Below are positions 1 through 11,700 of a stretch of 64,000 nucleotides of DNA, in pieces. Source of the stretch: Perkinsus marinus ATCC 50983 (lineage: Eukaryota > Perkinsozoa > Perkinsida > Perkinsidae); assembly GCF_000006405.1 (NCBI RefSeq), contig NW_003213889.1, positions 187,157-251,156 of the forward strand. Direction: 5' to 3'. The position numbers were made by a program, and so were the translations under genes. The notes below the pieces were generated by a model that was not told the DNA's origin, did not search any database, and was given only the letters and a program-made list of their open reading frames with translations. How positions within the stretch are numbered: the stretch's first letter is position 1; every line of letters begins with the position of its first letter.

Positions 1-93
1 CATCAATACCCATTTTCTACATTGCAAACCAAATAGTTATGCGCATCTAGATTTTCAAGATGGCTTTCTTCAATCTAAGAGTACGACTACAGA

Positions 94-2169
94 CTACAGA
101 ACGCTTCTAAAACGTTGGCGATCGATCCACATTGTCATTATGTTGAAATTACTCGAAGTTGTAAGCCCCCCCTCTCTTCGCACACTACCAGTAGTCCAAT
201 GCTTCGCCCAGTTAGGTAGGATCTCCTCCTTCCATCTTCTCAAACGCTTAGCCCCTGCACGCTGCATCTCTAGGGCCTCCTTAACAGGGTCAGCGCTAGC
301 CCGTATCTTAGCTTCTCTCTCCGATAACACATAATGGAAAAACCTCAACCACATACGCATGTCTACACCAGGCGGTGCCTGACGGAAAAAAACTCCACTC
401 TTTGATCTACCTCCGCCAGGCTACTTGCAGATCTAAAGACCTTTTCTCAGTGATTATAGAAAAGCAGCGATCTTCCACCGTCTCGGGCACCCACTGTTTC
501 CGAAACACACTAGACCCCGACGTGCCCACACATAGTCCCGTCACTTCATCCAGCCGTATGTTGCGCAGACTGTGGGTTGCCGAAACTCCAGTAGTAGCTA
601 GATCGCCAGCGCCTGAGGTTGCGTGCCCTTCAACCACTACGAGCTGAACTTCCTCTACCTGCTATTGGCATAGCCTTGCCAGATACCATCAGTTCGCTAG
701 TAGCATCCGGACTGCGGCCCCCGGTACCACCGTTGCTAACCTCAGAAGCAGGCGGGGCCGTAGCGGGCCGACCACCGGTAACAACTGCCCTGCCGCGTGG
801 CACGGCAGCATCATGGTTGAGCAACGAGCCTAGCCGACCACCACGAGACTCCGTAGGCTCCATCCAACATATTCTACTCTCATCCTGAAGGTGAGTTCCA
901 ACCAACTACATGCAACGCGATGCACTACCTCTGATAAGAAGACGCGTCGTGGATGGGGTCGTCCTCTCCTGCCAAATTTCAAGAAGTTGTCGCCCTTTTT
1001 CATTCGATGAATATCTTCTGCTGATGCTGCTACATTTTTCTCATCAGCTGAGTACTGAGGATTCTTAGCCAACCGCACATACCTACAATTGTGAACATTT
1101 TCCCCCTCATTTTTCATCGACCCCAAGCCACATTAGTTCCTGTGGAGTAGTGTCTGGTCGGAATTCCTTAGCTACTATTCTATCATACCTGACATCATCA
1201 CAGTCCCCCACTATACGTGATCAGTAGCCTTACATTTGCCCAAGCTCCTCAGCCGTACACCCTGGGCTGACTTCGGGCATGGTATTGTTGATAAATTGGT
1301 CTCTAGTCATTTTGTCCGTAACTAGAGGGTTATGGGCGTCCACGTTGAGCATAATGAGAGCATAAGCCAGGATCTGAATAACGACTAGCATCAGCATCAT
1401 TGTCATAGTGAGATCGGTTCCTGTACATGAACTTGGTCTCGATTGAGGGAAGAGCAAGTAGCAGCATAGTAGGTAGAGAAACGTTCCAGTATACGATAGA
1501 CCTGTTGGGCCTCTCCAGGCATGGCAAATCTAAGGGGAGAATTAATACATAACAGACAACATCCTGAGGACCCACCTGCACATGAACAACCGGAGAGCCT
1601 CATCCGCTGGCAGATCTCGGTAGTCGAACAGTTGGGCGAAGCGATTGAGGACCGCTATATTGAATTCATTATCTTTCCCCTGACACATCACCGCAAGTCG
1701 TTACACCCACTATGGAATCGTAGTAGTAGTACCAAATATTCTCCTATGACGTGCTTATCCAGATTTTCTTGCTTAGCCAGGAACTCCGCGATTTCCGCAG
1801 GGTCGTCGTCTAGAACCCCAGCTGATACCAAGTATTTTATACCATCTTTTGCTGAATTGTTGAATCGTAATACACCTGATCCCAATACGAGAGCAATGAC
1901 CACATGGACTTGACCCCAATACTACAATTACCAGCATCAATTATCTTTCGCAATTCGAGATCTGCTTTGGACGTCGTTGCTGTTGGTGACTGTGACAGTG
2001 TCGACATTACACTTTTGATTCCCCCAGCCGCTCTATCCCCAAGATTCGATCCACTTATGACTGTGGCTACTCCCACTGATGAGCTCATCCCTATTGATGC
2101 GGCTACGGCCATCAGAATGCTACAATTACTGTCAAAGCCGGTGACACAACAACGACGCCTTGGATTCAC
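94..2169 (-). CDS. Sec7-PH ARF guanine-nucleotide exchange factor (3' incomplete)
   Basis: Sec7 proteins load GTP onto ARF GTPases on secretory membranes. Read on the minus strand, exons joined by 40-55 nt introns give a Sec7 domain. It starts near 1900 (FNNSAKDGIKYL, LDKHVIGEYL), continues through 1590-1690 (GKDNEFNIAVLNRF) and 1540-1470 (FAMPGEAQQVYRILERF, with the Glu of the glutamic finger), and ends at 1390-1230 (LAYALIMLNVDAHNPLV). A PH domain follows at about 1080-410 (KGDNFLKFGRRGRPHPRRV, then CFSIITEKRSLDL), with an inserted Gly/Ser/Pro-rich loop near 620-830. Beyond the PH domain, WLRFFHYVLSERE and WKEEILPNWAKHW (about 165-350) resemble the start of a TBC Rab-GAP domain. The frame then runs into a dispersed repeat at 97-166, so the 3' end is missing, truncated or in an intron. 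The true start lies at or above 2169 and is uncertain. The Sec7 and PH calls are firm; the TBC call is tentative. Confidence 0.8.
97..166. repeat. 65-bp dispersed repeat, copy 1
   Basis: About 65 bp (agaacgcttctaaaacgttg through tactcgaagttg) match 21430-21492 at roughly 80% identity in the same orientation. The second copy lies inside an intron of the AlaX-TrpRS gene. Here the repeat interrupts the 3' end of the Sec7-PH reading frame, so it may mark an intron or an insertion that broke the gene. The family is unknown to me. Confidence 0.6.
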
Positions 2170-4068
2170 TTCTTTGCATCGCTCCGCCTACAACGCATTT
2201 TTTGTTTACCATTATTCGATCTATGATGAGCTCGAAGTCGATCGATTCGAATGAGCGGAATAGGAAGTGCAGACTTTCTTGTACAGAGTTATATATCTCT
2301 GACGGAGAGGATTATAGTGAGAGTCACAAGTGAAACGTTCATCGTCCATAACCAGTCAAATAATGGAGTGTCACCCGTTTCACGTGAAGTGGCGTAATAC
2401 TCGGTGAAAAACGCGATATTCGCGATATGCGGTAGTCGTGAAATATGTTTGTCACTAGTTTTTCCATATCACGTGCGAAACTCCAATGAACATAACCCGC
2501 CGAGGGTTAAGTGAAGACTGCAACCTCTCACTCGCTCGAGTGTTGTGCCTAGTCCTTCCATTGCCCTCCTAGGAGTGGGGGAAAGATAGACAACCACTGC
2601 TCCATACCCGTACCGTCCATCCCCCTTCGGTATGACTATCTCTAATACATAACTTCAGCTCGAGCTTGTCCAAGTAAAGAGAAATGAGGGGCCTTTGAAT
2701 CGGAGCTTTTCGAAGAAAGATGGTTCGGAAAGTTAATGGCGGGCAATCTTCCGTGATTCCGCCGGAAGGCTTCCCTATGAAGCGTTTCTTGGATTCGAGA
2801 TAACTGATTTGGCATTTGAAAGAGCAAGATGGTTCCCTATTTTCCTTATAATGCCCGCTCGACCATATACCACACACATCCAACATAACGCACGAAAGTT
2901 TGACGTACAACATCTATTAGTAAACTACTTACATACGGACGCTTGCTCACTGCGGATTTCCACCGCGAAATCGAATGAAGTTACGAATAACAGTTTTGCT
3001 GTCTTTCAAGACCATCAGCCGTGACCAACAATGAAGCCATCGGAGCTCGGAGCCTCTACCACTCTTGAAGTGAGTTGCAAATGTTTCTTACTATATCGAA
3101 GCCGTCTAAGCCGGCCATAGTCTGCTGGTCTGCACATTTCCGTGCGATGCTCCTCTAACATCGTGGGCCTATTGATTACGGTTTGACAACTTTATTCAAC
3201 TCGAAGCTTATAAATGCGGTGACCAACATCTGTTAGCATCAAGGAGTGGCATGCAACAAATATCTCCCTCTAGAGAATATGCTGCTCCTGCTGAGAATAG
3301 CTCGTGGACCTCTCATGAAGTCCTTTCGGGTTTCTTCACTTCACAACATATTTCATCCATCTCATGTCCTTTCCTTCGCGCCTTCACCTTATCATACCGA
3401 TAATGTACCTCTAAAGAGAGAATAAGAGGCTAACACAAATGATGAAGACTCACCCTGTATTGCAGTTCACTGAGCTTCTCAACTCCTTTGCTCACAGATC
3501 GCGATCACTACTATAGCACAACGACATCGAGGCTTCGCTTATCGCGAATTCGCCTGAAAGTGATCCTAAATGCCAACATGACGAGAAACAGAATCACCTT
3601 TGGTAAACAACTGAATTTTACATCGTCCCCTACCCCCCTCGTTCGCTAACCGTTTGCTCAGTCCTCGGAATAATCAAGTCTCGTTTTCAACGGTTGACGG
3701 TACAAGCCCCTCAGCGACGTCATCTAACGATGAACGCACATACTAATTTCACTTCTAACTATTTGTTGCTAATTTAAACACATTCATACCAACACAAATC
3801 GATGGGAGGTCTCGATCTACTGTCTACTTTGCGTGGCCCGCAGTGATAACAACAACGAGGGGATAAGCAAGAGGTTGCAAAGGCACCAGAGAGCAGCCAC
3901 ATGGCAGTCAACTGTGCCTACTTCTCTTCTGCACACCAGAGACGAAATTTTTGATAAAAATAATCACGAAGCGAACCACACTCATTCATATAAAAAAACC
4001 TTGAGGTTTTCAGCGCACTAGCATTGCATTGGCAAATGTAATCAACTCGCATGACGAGATTTTCGTTT
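2170..4068. other. no supported gene
   Basis: Only short, low-quality frames are present on either strand, and none carries a motif I recognise or joins to another across plausible splice sites. The sequence is moderately AT-rich. It may hold the 5' region of the Sec7 gene and the 3' region of the gene at 4069-4971. Confidence 0.5.
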
Positions 4069-4971
4069 TCACTCCAAAGCTCGAGCAACACGATTACGGA
4101 CACGTTTAAAAGTCTTGGTCAGCCAGTCCAACGGAAGGCACTGGTGACTACCCCTTCGACCAGGATAAGCCCTTCGAGCGAGAACAAGATGTGGTGGAGG
4201 TGCATAGAAATGCATTAGTTTCCCATGACGACGCATTGGGACGTAACGTACCGGTCCTTGCATGCGATCGTAATCATTCCAATAGATCGGTGTAGCAAGC
4301 GCACGTAACTGCGCCCGGTGATACTCCACAGTCCCGAACACGGGCTCGTTCTGACTGAGAGGAAATGACGATGAAAAGGGGTGAGGCTACAACGCGGCCA
4401 ACTAGACTTACTTGAGTCTTCTACTCCTTATCGCTTTCACGAATCTCACGTCAACTTCGTGATCATCGATATTCGTATTGATTGCTAAGCCGACAAGTTC
4501 GGGCTTTTTTCTCAACTTGCAGGCACCTCCAGTAGGTTGATCAGCAGATGCTGGTGACGACGATGTGGTATCCATCGAGGGCGGGGCCTCATGTCTCTTA
4601 GCCACTGGAGGCAACTGCCTCATTGGTGGGAGAAAAGTGCACGACGGAAAGTCATCCGATGAATCAGACGTATCATCATATAACGTCAACTTGGCTAGGT
4701 ACTCCATGGGTGGCTCGGCAGTTGCAAGAGCGGGAGCTCTCGGGAATCTTGTCCCATCACAACAGATCAGCATAGAGCCATCGTTGTAGCCGAATGGAGC
4801 TCGACCAGCCCTAGGAGGGGGAGGTGGCGACAGAGGGTTTTGCAGCTCTTCAGCCGCGTTGGAATATGAGCTTGCATTTGCAGTGGTCATTTTTGCACAA
4901 GTATTCCAATCAACTGAATACTGGGAAAAGGCATTTGGCAACCGCCCAGTTCGACATTCGCGACAACACAC
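4069..4971 (-). CDS. unknown two-exon protein
   Basis: I do not recognise this protein. Exon 1 runs from 4971 (or from an internal Met at 4890) to 4412. A 57-nt intron with a consensus GTAAGT donor and CTCAG acceptor follows (4355-4411), and exon 2 runs 4354-4069. Both starts keep frame, giving 281 or 254 aa. The first half is low-complexity, with a polyproline stretch (LSPPPPPRAG) and Ser/Asp patches (DDTSDSSDD). The second half is basic and ordered-looking, ending in a Lys/Arg-rich helix (TKTFKRVRNRVARAL). There is no signal peptide or membrane segment. Consensus splice sites and frame continuity support a real gene; the function is unknown. Confidence 0.55.
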
Positions 4972-5279
4972 GGCGACAACATACTCACACTAGTCGAGCT
5001 AATACGAACCATACTGAATCACAACTATGACAGGATTAGGACCATCATAAACCCGTCGAAGGGTGATGATCACCTTCCTACCACGACCGTTCCAGGCTTA
5101 CATACCCCACAATTGCTACCGACATTGTCCGTTCGATAAAATTAATTTACCAAATCAGTTGCGGCAAGTCCTTGAATACCCTCATGGAGACCGATTGTCT
5201 GCAAAACCGCCTCAAATCGACCCGAATCCTGCGATCGTTGAAATCTCGCTCGCCGTTTAGAGGCGAGCGATGTCTACTC
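4972..5279. other. intergenic, no feature seen
   Basis: About 300 bp between the unknown gene and the retrotransposon. The last four bases (GGCA, 5280-5283) form the left copy of the retrotransposon target-site duplication. Confidence 0.5.
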
Positions 5280-5283
5280 GGCA

Positions 5284-5501
5284 AATAGCGAATCGGGAGA
5301 GTAGAAGTGTTGATCGGGCGATGCATCTTCCTGGTTGATCTGGGAACTCGACATAGTCAAAGCTTGTGTGAATGAAGATATACGAATACAGATAGTTCAT
5401 AGGCTTATCCATGCGTTTCTTAATTGAGCGTTTCCGCAGGGTGAGCGAGATACAAGATACACTCAGCGAAGCGACGTGAATCGTCACCGAGAATCACCAT
5501 A
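5284..5501 (-). repeat. 3' LTR of the BEL/Pao-like element
   Basis: Identical to the 5' LTR. Just upstream of it on the element's own strand is CTCCCCCCGGGAG (5502-5514 region), a GC-rich palindrome-like run rather than a classic polypurine tract. A 223-bp stretch separates the polyprotein stop from this LTR. Confidence 0.88.
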
Positions 5502-5724
5502 CTCCCGGGGGGAGCCAAAAAGTGGGAGAATAGTACACAGTATATACTTAACTGTCGTTTGTATCAATCATTACAATATAAAAAAGATTAGTCTCAGACT
5601 TCAAGCCTTGAAGTTCAAGGTCTACGATGTAGGTATAGGGGTTAGTGTCAGTTTCCCCTCGTTGTTGTGGTAGTTGCTGACAGTAATGCTGCTTGGGAGG
5701 TGATGTGGTGTTGGTAGTTCACTG

Positions 5725-8700
5725 TTAGGATGTAGTAGAAGCAGCGGTGGATAACTCCTCGGAGGTGCGGATACACATAACATTGAAGAAATACTCAGTT
5801 ATACGCTGACCACTGGGCTTCTCCAGAACTGCGAAGTTGGTGTCGGGAAGTCGGGCAATGAAAGTTGCGGGTAACCAGCTGGAGGATAGCTTGTGAGCAC
5901 GGGGTCTCCAGTAGAAACAAGGATCACCAGATTTGAGACGACTTGAAGGATGGTCGATGGGTACCTGATACCTTGTAGGACCATCATGGCGTTTGAGGTC
6001 AGGTAGTCGAGCTAGTCGTAGGTACTGTTGGAGTGATAGTGCCATGCCTTGACGGAGTTGTTGGACAGTTGTCTCATCGGTGATCGGAGTGAGAATTAGT
6101 CGCTTGACGTAGTGGGAGGCCTCATCAGAGTTGGTGTCGTTGAGAACGAGTGAGTTGGGCAACATAGCATTACCGTTACTGTGAACCATCATATTGGGAG
6201 TTACTCCTAGTCCTCCCGGGCCATGAGGGGTCTCGTTAATGGCCATGATGCTCGAAGCCAGGGCTTTCTCAGTGTCAGCGTAGGTGGGGGGAGGTGGAGT
6301 AGGATCACCATTCTGTTGTAGAGCAGCTTGTTGGTTGAGAATATAGCAACGCATATGGTCATGCAGTTGTCGGTGTACACGTTCCCACCAGGCCAATCTC
6401 ACAGAATACGCCGGTATCGTGGCCACCGTAATACCCCATGAAGCCAGGTGGTTCACTGCTGCCAGAATAGTGCTATCTCGGTCACAGCATAGAATGGACG
6501 GATAACCGTTCTCGTTGAACAGAAGGAAGAGATAATGTATCAAGGTAGAGAGCTTCCGATCTGGGAGAAGTCGACCGTAAACGAAGCCAGTAGCAGCACA
6601 TACTGCGACCAAGGCCACCGGAGAACCGCTTGTTCCATGGTATGGGCCACAGTAATCTATGTTGATGACTTCAAGGGGTCTTGTGCTCTTGATGCGGAAC
6701 TGGTTGACAGTGTTCCTAGCCTGGCGTTCTCTTCGGCTACGGAGGCAGATAATACACTGAGAAGTCCAGCGTCGAACATCCCTCGGCATCCGATGCCATA
6801 TGACCAGTCGTTGTAGTCGGCGTAGACCAGAGCCACTACCAGGGTGATTGTGTGCTTCGTGAAGACGTGACCATAGAGCTCTCGCACCGCTACTTGGAAT
6901 GACGACCGGGCAGTCAGTTTGTAGTCGGGGTAGTTTCTCGTGGTGAGGATAATATCGGAGTAATCCATCAGAGTCGAGGAAGTAGTATTTCAGCTGAACC
7001 CTGAGGTTGAGAAGCTGTTGACGATTACCGAGAGAAGCAATGATGGCACTAATGTGGGGATCCGAGTGCTGGGCTTCCTTGAGGACATCAACGGAGTATC
7101 CCACTTGTGGAAGTGATACAACAACAGGGTTGTCTTGGTTGTTGGTGTTGTCGCCTTCTGCGTCGTTGGCGTCGTTGGAGGTGACATTAGTAGAGGTGAC
7201 CGTACATGGTGGAGCAGTGGCGCTGTGGGTGCTGTCAACGACGTTGATGATCCACTTCTGAAGATAGGTGGAATCATAGTACTTGGGTTCAGTGTCACAT
7301 CGTAGTTGAACAGGCAGTCCTCTGGAGATGGGGTCCGCAGGATTTGCAGTGCCTTTGAGATGGCATAGTTGGTAGCCACGTTGCTTCAGGAGCTGTCGGG
7401 CCTTGTGGATGTTGGACTTGTCCCAGTTGTTCAAGTCGCCGGAGGGTTCACGGATAGAGTTGAGTCTCTGGACATTAACGAGGCTGTCAGAGCATATGAT
7501 GATACGAGGGAGTTTGTCGTTGTGCTTGAAGGCGTCAACGAATTGGTCAATATAGGGGATGGACAGAATGATTGCTTGCAGTTCGAGACGAACCACAGTC
7601 CACAGGGCCTTAGATCGGGGTACAAGAAGGCTGTGAGCAATAACACGGTCATGGCCTCGAGCAGTGATAGTAAGTCCCACAGCTTGTGATGAAGCATCAA
7701 CACAGGCGAAGTAGATAGGGTTGGAATTGGCGTCGAGGTAGGGAGTGACGTATCGAGGCTGTGGTTTCATATTGCATAGATGTCGTCGGCACTGTAGTAG
7801 TTGTGCGGAGATCTCAGTAGGCACTATGTCATTGTTGGTGAGACCGAGCGCCAAGGTTTGCCGCAGAAGTATGCGTTGTCTAGTAGTGGTTTCGGCTGCG
7901 AGACCCAGTGGATCATAACAACCGCACACGTAGGAGAACGCCTGTTGTACAGTAAGAGGTTCGGAGGGGGCGTTGCCGTTGCCGAGATCGACGTCATCTG
8001 CTGGCCAAGAGGGTCTCCTACCTTTCACGGGGTCGTAGTCAGTGGAGTCGAAGTTACCAAGTGGTGGGATGGAGTAGAGCGTGATGGCATCGTTCTCATC
8101 AATCCAGACCCCGAGGGCACGTTCTCGCCTGGAGTCATCAGTTATACGTTTGGGACTGTTCATGTGAAAGTTGTGGTTACCAAAGTGTTTGACGTTGAGG
8201 TCGTGGGTGTCCTCTCTCTCTTCCTTTGATCGGAAGACCTGGGTTATGTCATCAACATGGGTGATAGTTGGGATAGGGCGAGCATAATGGTGGCGTTGTA
8301 AGTCGGTCAAGATGGTCTCAATACTCGTAGCCAGGAAACCAGTTGATGGAGCGATCCCCATAGGGCACTTCGTGAAGCAATGCCACGCACGACGATACCA
8401 GAAGCACAACCACAATTCCTCATCGGCGAAAACGTACATAGAGTAGAAGGCCTTCGACAGATCTTCAATGTGGTAGTGGAGGTTGGTTCTCAGCAGAAGT
8501 AGGGGGTTGATTACGTTGATGGTGACATTACCCTTGGGCCGTAGTAAAAACTTCCCGATTTGAGTGCCAGTGAAGACTGGGCGAAGTGGTGTGGTTGAGA
8601 GTGCATGGCCTCGAACACCGAAGTGGCACATCGCCCAATGGGGTGACTCAGTTGGTTGCAGTCGACGGATGGCTCCACGTTGTAGAAGATCTTGTATGCA

Positions 8701-11700
8701 GTCGTCGTAGTGCTGGCGGTCATGAGAAGAGAGTCGACGGAGTTGAGCTTCAGTGCGTGCCTGTACGCCTGCCAAACTGGTTGAAGGTCGAGCGGTCGAC
8801 TTCCATGGCAGGCGATGATAATGCTTGAAGGAACCGTCAGGTTGCGGAACCACAGTAAGAGTGTCCACGGCCACGTCCGGGGGAGGGCAGGGGTCGGAGT
8901 CAGCGACGCTGTCATGGGTAGCGAGGTTTCCTACAGCGGTGTAGGCGACGATGGTTGTGAAGTAATCGGCCACGTAGTTGGCGAGGTCGTAGGAAGATGT
9001 CGGTGCTGGTTGGACCGGAGGTGGGTCGACAGTCGTATCAGCATTAATAGAGTGTATTGTTGATGTTGTGGTAGTCGTGGTGTGGTCTGGCATTGGTGAG
9101 GATACAGATGTCGTCTGAGCTTGTGAGGAGCTACTGACAGGCTGTAGTACGGGAAGTTCACCATCAGCTGCAACGCCGCTGAAGATCTCCGTGGGAGGTT
9201 TCTTGGTGGTGGTCTTGGGGTTTTTGGTGTCGATAAGCTTGATGATAGAATCTCGAAGTGGGCCGACCTGAGTTCGCAGTAGTGGTTGACGTTTTGCCAT
9301 GAGTATCATGATGTCAAGATCAAGGAGCAGGTCTACTCCTATCAGGATGTCGTTGATCAAGTGCTCGGCACAGTGTAACCATACAGGTCGGGGCCCATGT
9401 CGAGTGTTGAGTATCAGTTGCGCTTGGACAACGCTGCTAAAAGTAGCCCCATTAGCGGTCAGGATGGTTAGCGGCGTGGTCCGTCGGTAGGAGTGTACAA
9501 GATGTTGTTGTAAGCAATGGCGTACCGTCTTGAGACTGATGTATGACCGACTGGAGCCAGTATCGACCATAACGCGGACCTTGTGGGGTGTGGAGTCATG
9601 GCTGAGGAAGTTGAAGTCGGTGTAGAGCGCGCCCGGTTGGGTCTCGGTAGACATGGTGAGCACAGGTGCCTCAGGAATCTGTGACCCCTGTAGAAGAGAG
9701 TGACAGTCGACATTGGTTGTTGTGCGAGAGGTCGGTGGGTGGGGAGTCGCACTGTTGACCGGTGTCAGCGTAGTTGGGCACGTAGCAATGATTGGGTGGT
9801 CGTTGTTAACATGAAGAGCTTGGTCAGGTTGTGATGATGGGGAAGTCGTGAGAGCACATTCTGCATAGCATTGGGGGAGGGGTGCTTCACTGGAGATCTG
9901 CTGTGCTCTGTCGGTAAGTTGAGTGCCTTGAGTAGCACTGGTAGATGTAGTCGATGTAGGTGGAGACACTTGAGGTGCCGCAGTCGAGGTAGACGTCAGA
10001 CCATCATGTTGTGATGATGGCTCAGCTTGTGAAGTGCAGTGCGGTTGCAGGCAGATGCTGGCCAAGTGGCCAACTCTCCTACATCTTGCACACTGTACAG
10101 AGGTAGGCCGACTACATTGAGCAAGAGCATGTTTAGAGTGACCACAACGCTTGCAGCGACGCTGGTGGTTCAATGGTTGAGGTGCAGGACACGAGGTTGC
10201 TCTATGACCAGATTGACCACAGCGAAAACAGTTGTTGGTTTGTACACGTGGTTGAGGCTGAGATGCGGGAGCTGATGGTCGTGTCGTGATAGCCGAACCT
10301 TGGGGGTTGTTGTTGCTGTTCTTAAGTAGTACTTGAGGTTGTGATGAAGTCGATGGGCTTGTGGAGTGAATAGGGACTGTTGGAGTAGTGGTTGCCAAAG
10401 TCGTCGAGTTAGGAGTGCCGATCGTCGTCGTGGATGTCGTCGTCGTTACCAGATGATAGCTACCGTGTTGACAATGATTGCGTAATCGGGTGATGTAGTA
10501 CTGCAACTGACGTTCAGTCAAGTCCTGGGCAGCAGGTGGAGGTAGATAGTCACTTGCCCAGTTACGCAGACTTGGAGGTAAACAGCCCCAGAGGCGGCCT
10601 AAGGCCTCTGCCGGCTCGATGATGCGGCCTCGAAGGGCTCCTACCTCCGTACGTAACTTCTGGAATTTGTTGATGAAATCAACAAAACTGACATGGCCTT
10701 GGAGTAGTAGAGACTCCCAAGAGAGTCTAGCGTCCATATGGGCAGTACTGGTGGTGTAGGCCTCGCGCAGAACCTCGATCAACCGGGAAAGGAAGGTATC
10801 GGCATCAATACCCACAGTTTCAGTGATGGAGCCGTACTTAGCCGTGTAAAGAGAAGTGACATGGGCAATAGTGGGTTGGGACATGGACGAGAGGAGTAAG
10901 GCTATCTTCATGTTGGAGTCGGACAGAATATAACGGAAATCAGAAGTGATCTCGTGGAGGAAGGTCTCGACGTTCTTGTCAGAGGCACCAGTGAAGAGTT
11001 GGGAGTCCGGAGTTGGCCTGATTCGGCTCGCTGTTAGCATGGCCTTAGTAAGGGCGTCGGTGTAGAGGTTGTCGTCGTGGGAGTCAAGACAGGTTGCACT
11101 TGCCACTGGGCTGATTCGTACGGAATTTGTTGGAGCGATAGATGTTTTATGAGTAGATATGGCGTTCTTGGCGGTGTCGACAACATTGAGTGTAGATGGT
11201 GCATTGGACTTCTCTTCGAGCTTCATCAAGCGGTCAGTGATATTAGCGAGAGCATCAGTTACCGCATGCAAGGCAGCCACCGTGGCAGCATCGTTGGGGT
11301 TCGGCGTTGGAGTCGTGGTAGTCGTCAAGTCAACCAGAGGAAGTGTGCCTCTGCCGAATCGGGGGGCAGCTTCAGCTCCCTGGGCTTGGTCTCTCATTGC
11401 CGCTCCACGGGTATGATATTGTGGGTGATTATGTTGTAGACCAGTGCCTGCCGGGTAGGATTTATGGTTGTTGGGAACGTTGTCGACCGCAGAGCTTTGG
11501 TACTGGCGTACATGATGTTCAGAGTACCGTGGAGGTAACGAAGTTAATACCGGGGGTGGCTGGTCTGCAATAACATTGGCATCAGGTGTTGTTGATGTTC
11601 TTGGTCTCAGAAGACGAAGGTGGAGGTCATGTGGCTGAGCGCCTGGTGTTGTAGATATCGTCGAAGGCTGACTATGCTGAGGGATGGCATCCTGCAGTTC

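Noticed and set aside
7801-8229. Plus-strand frames across the retrotransposon
   Set aside because: Antisense shadows of the 2,114-codon polyprotein; no motif of their own.
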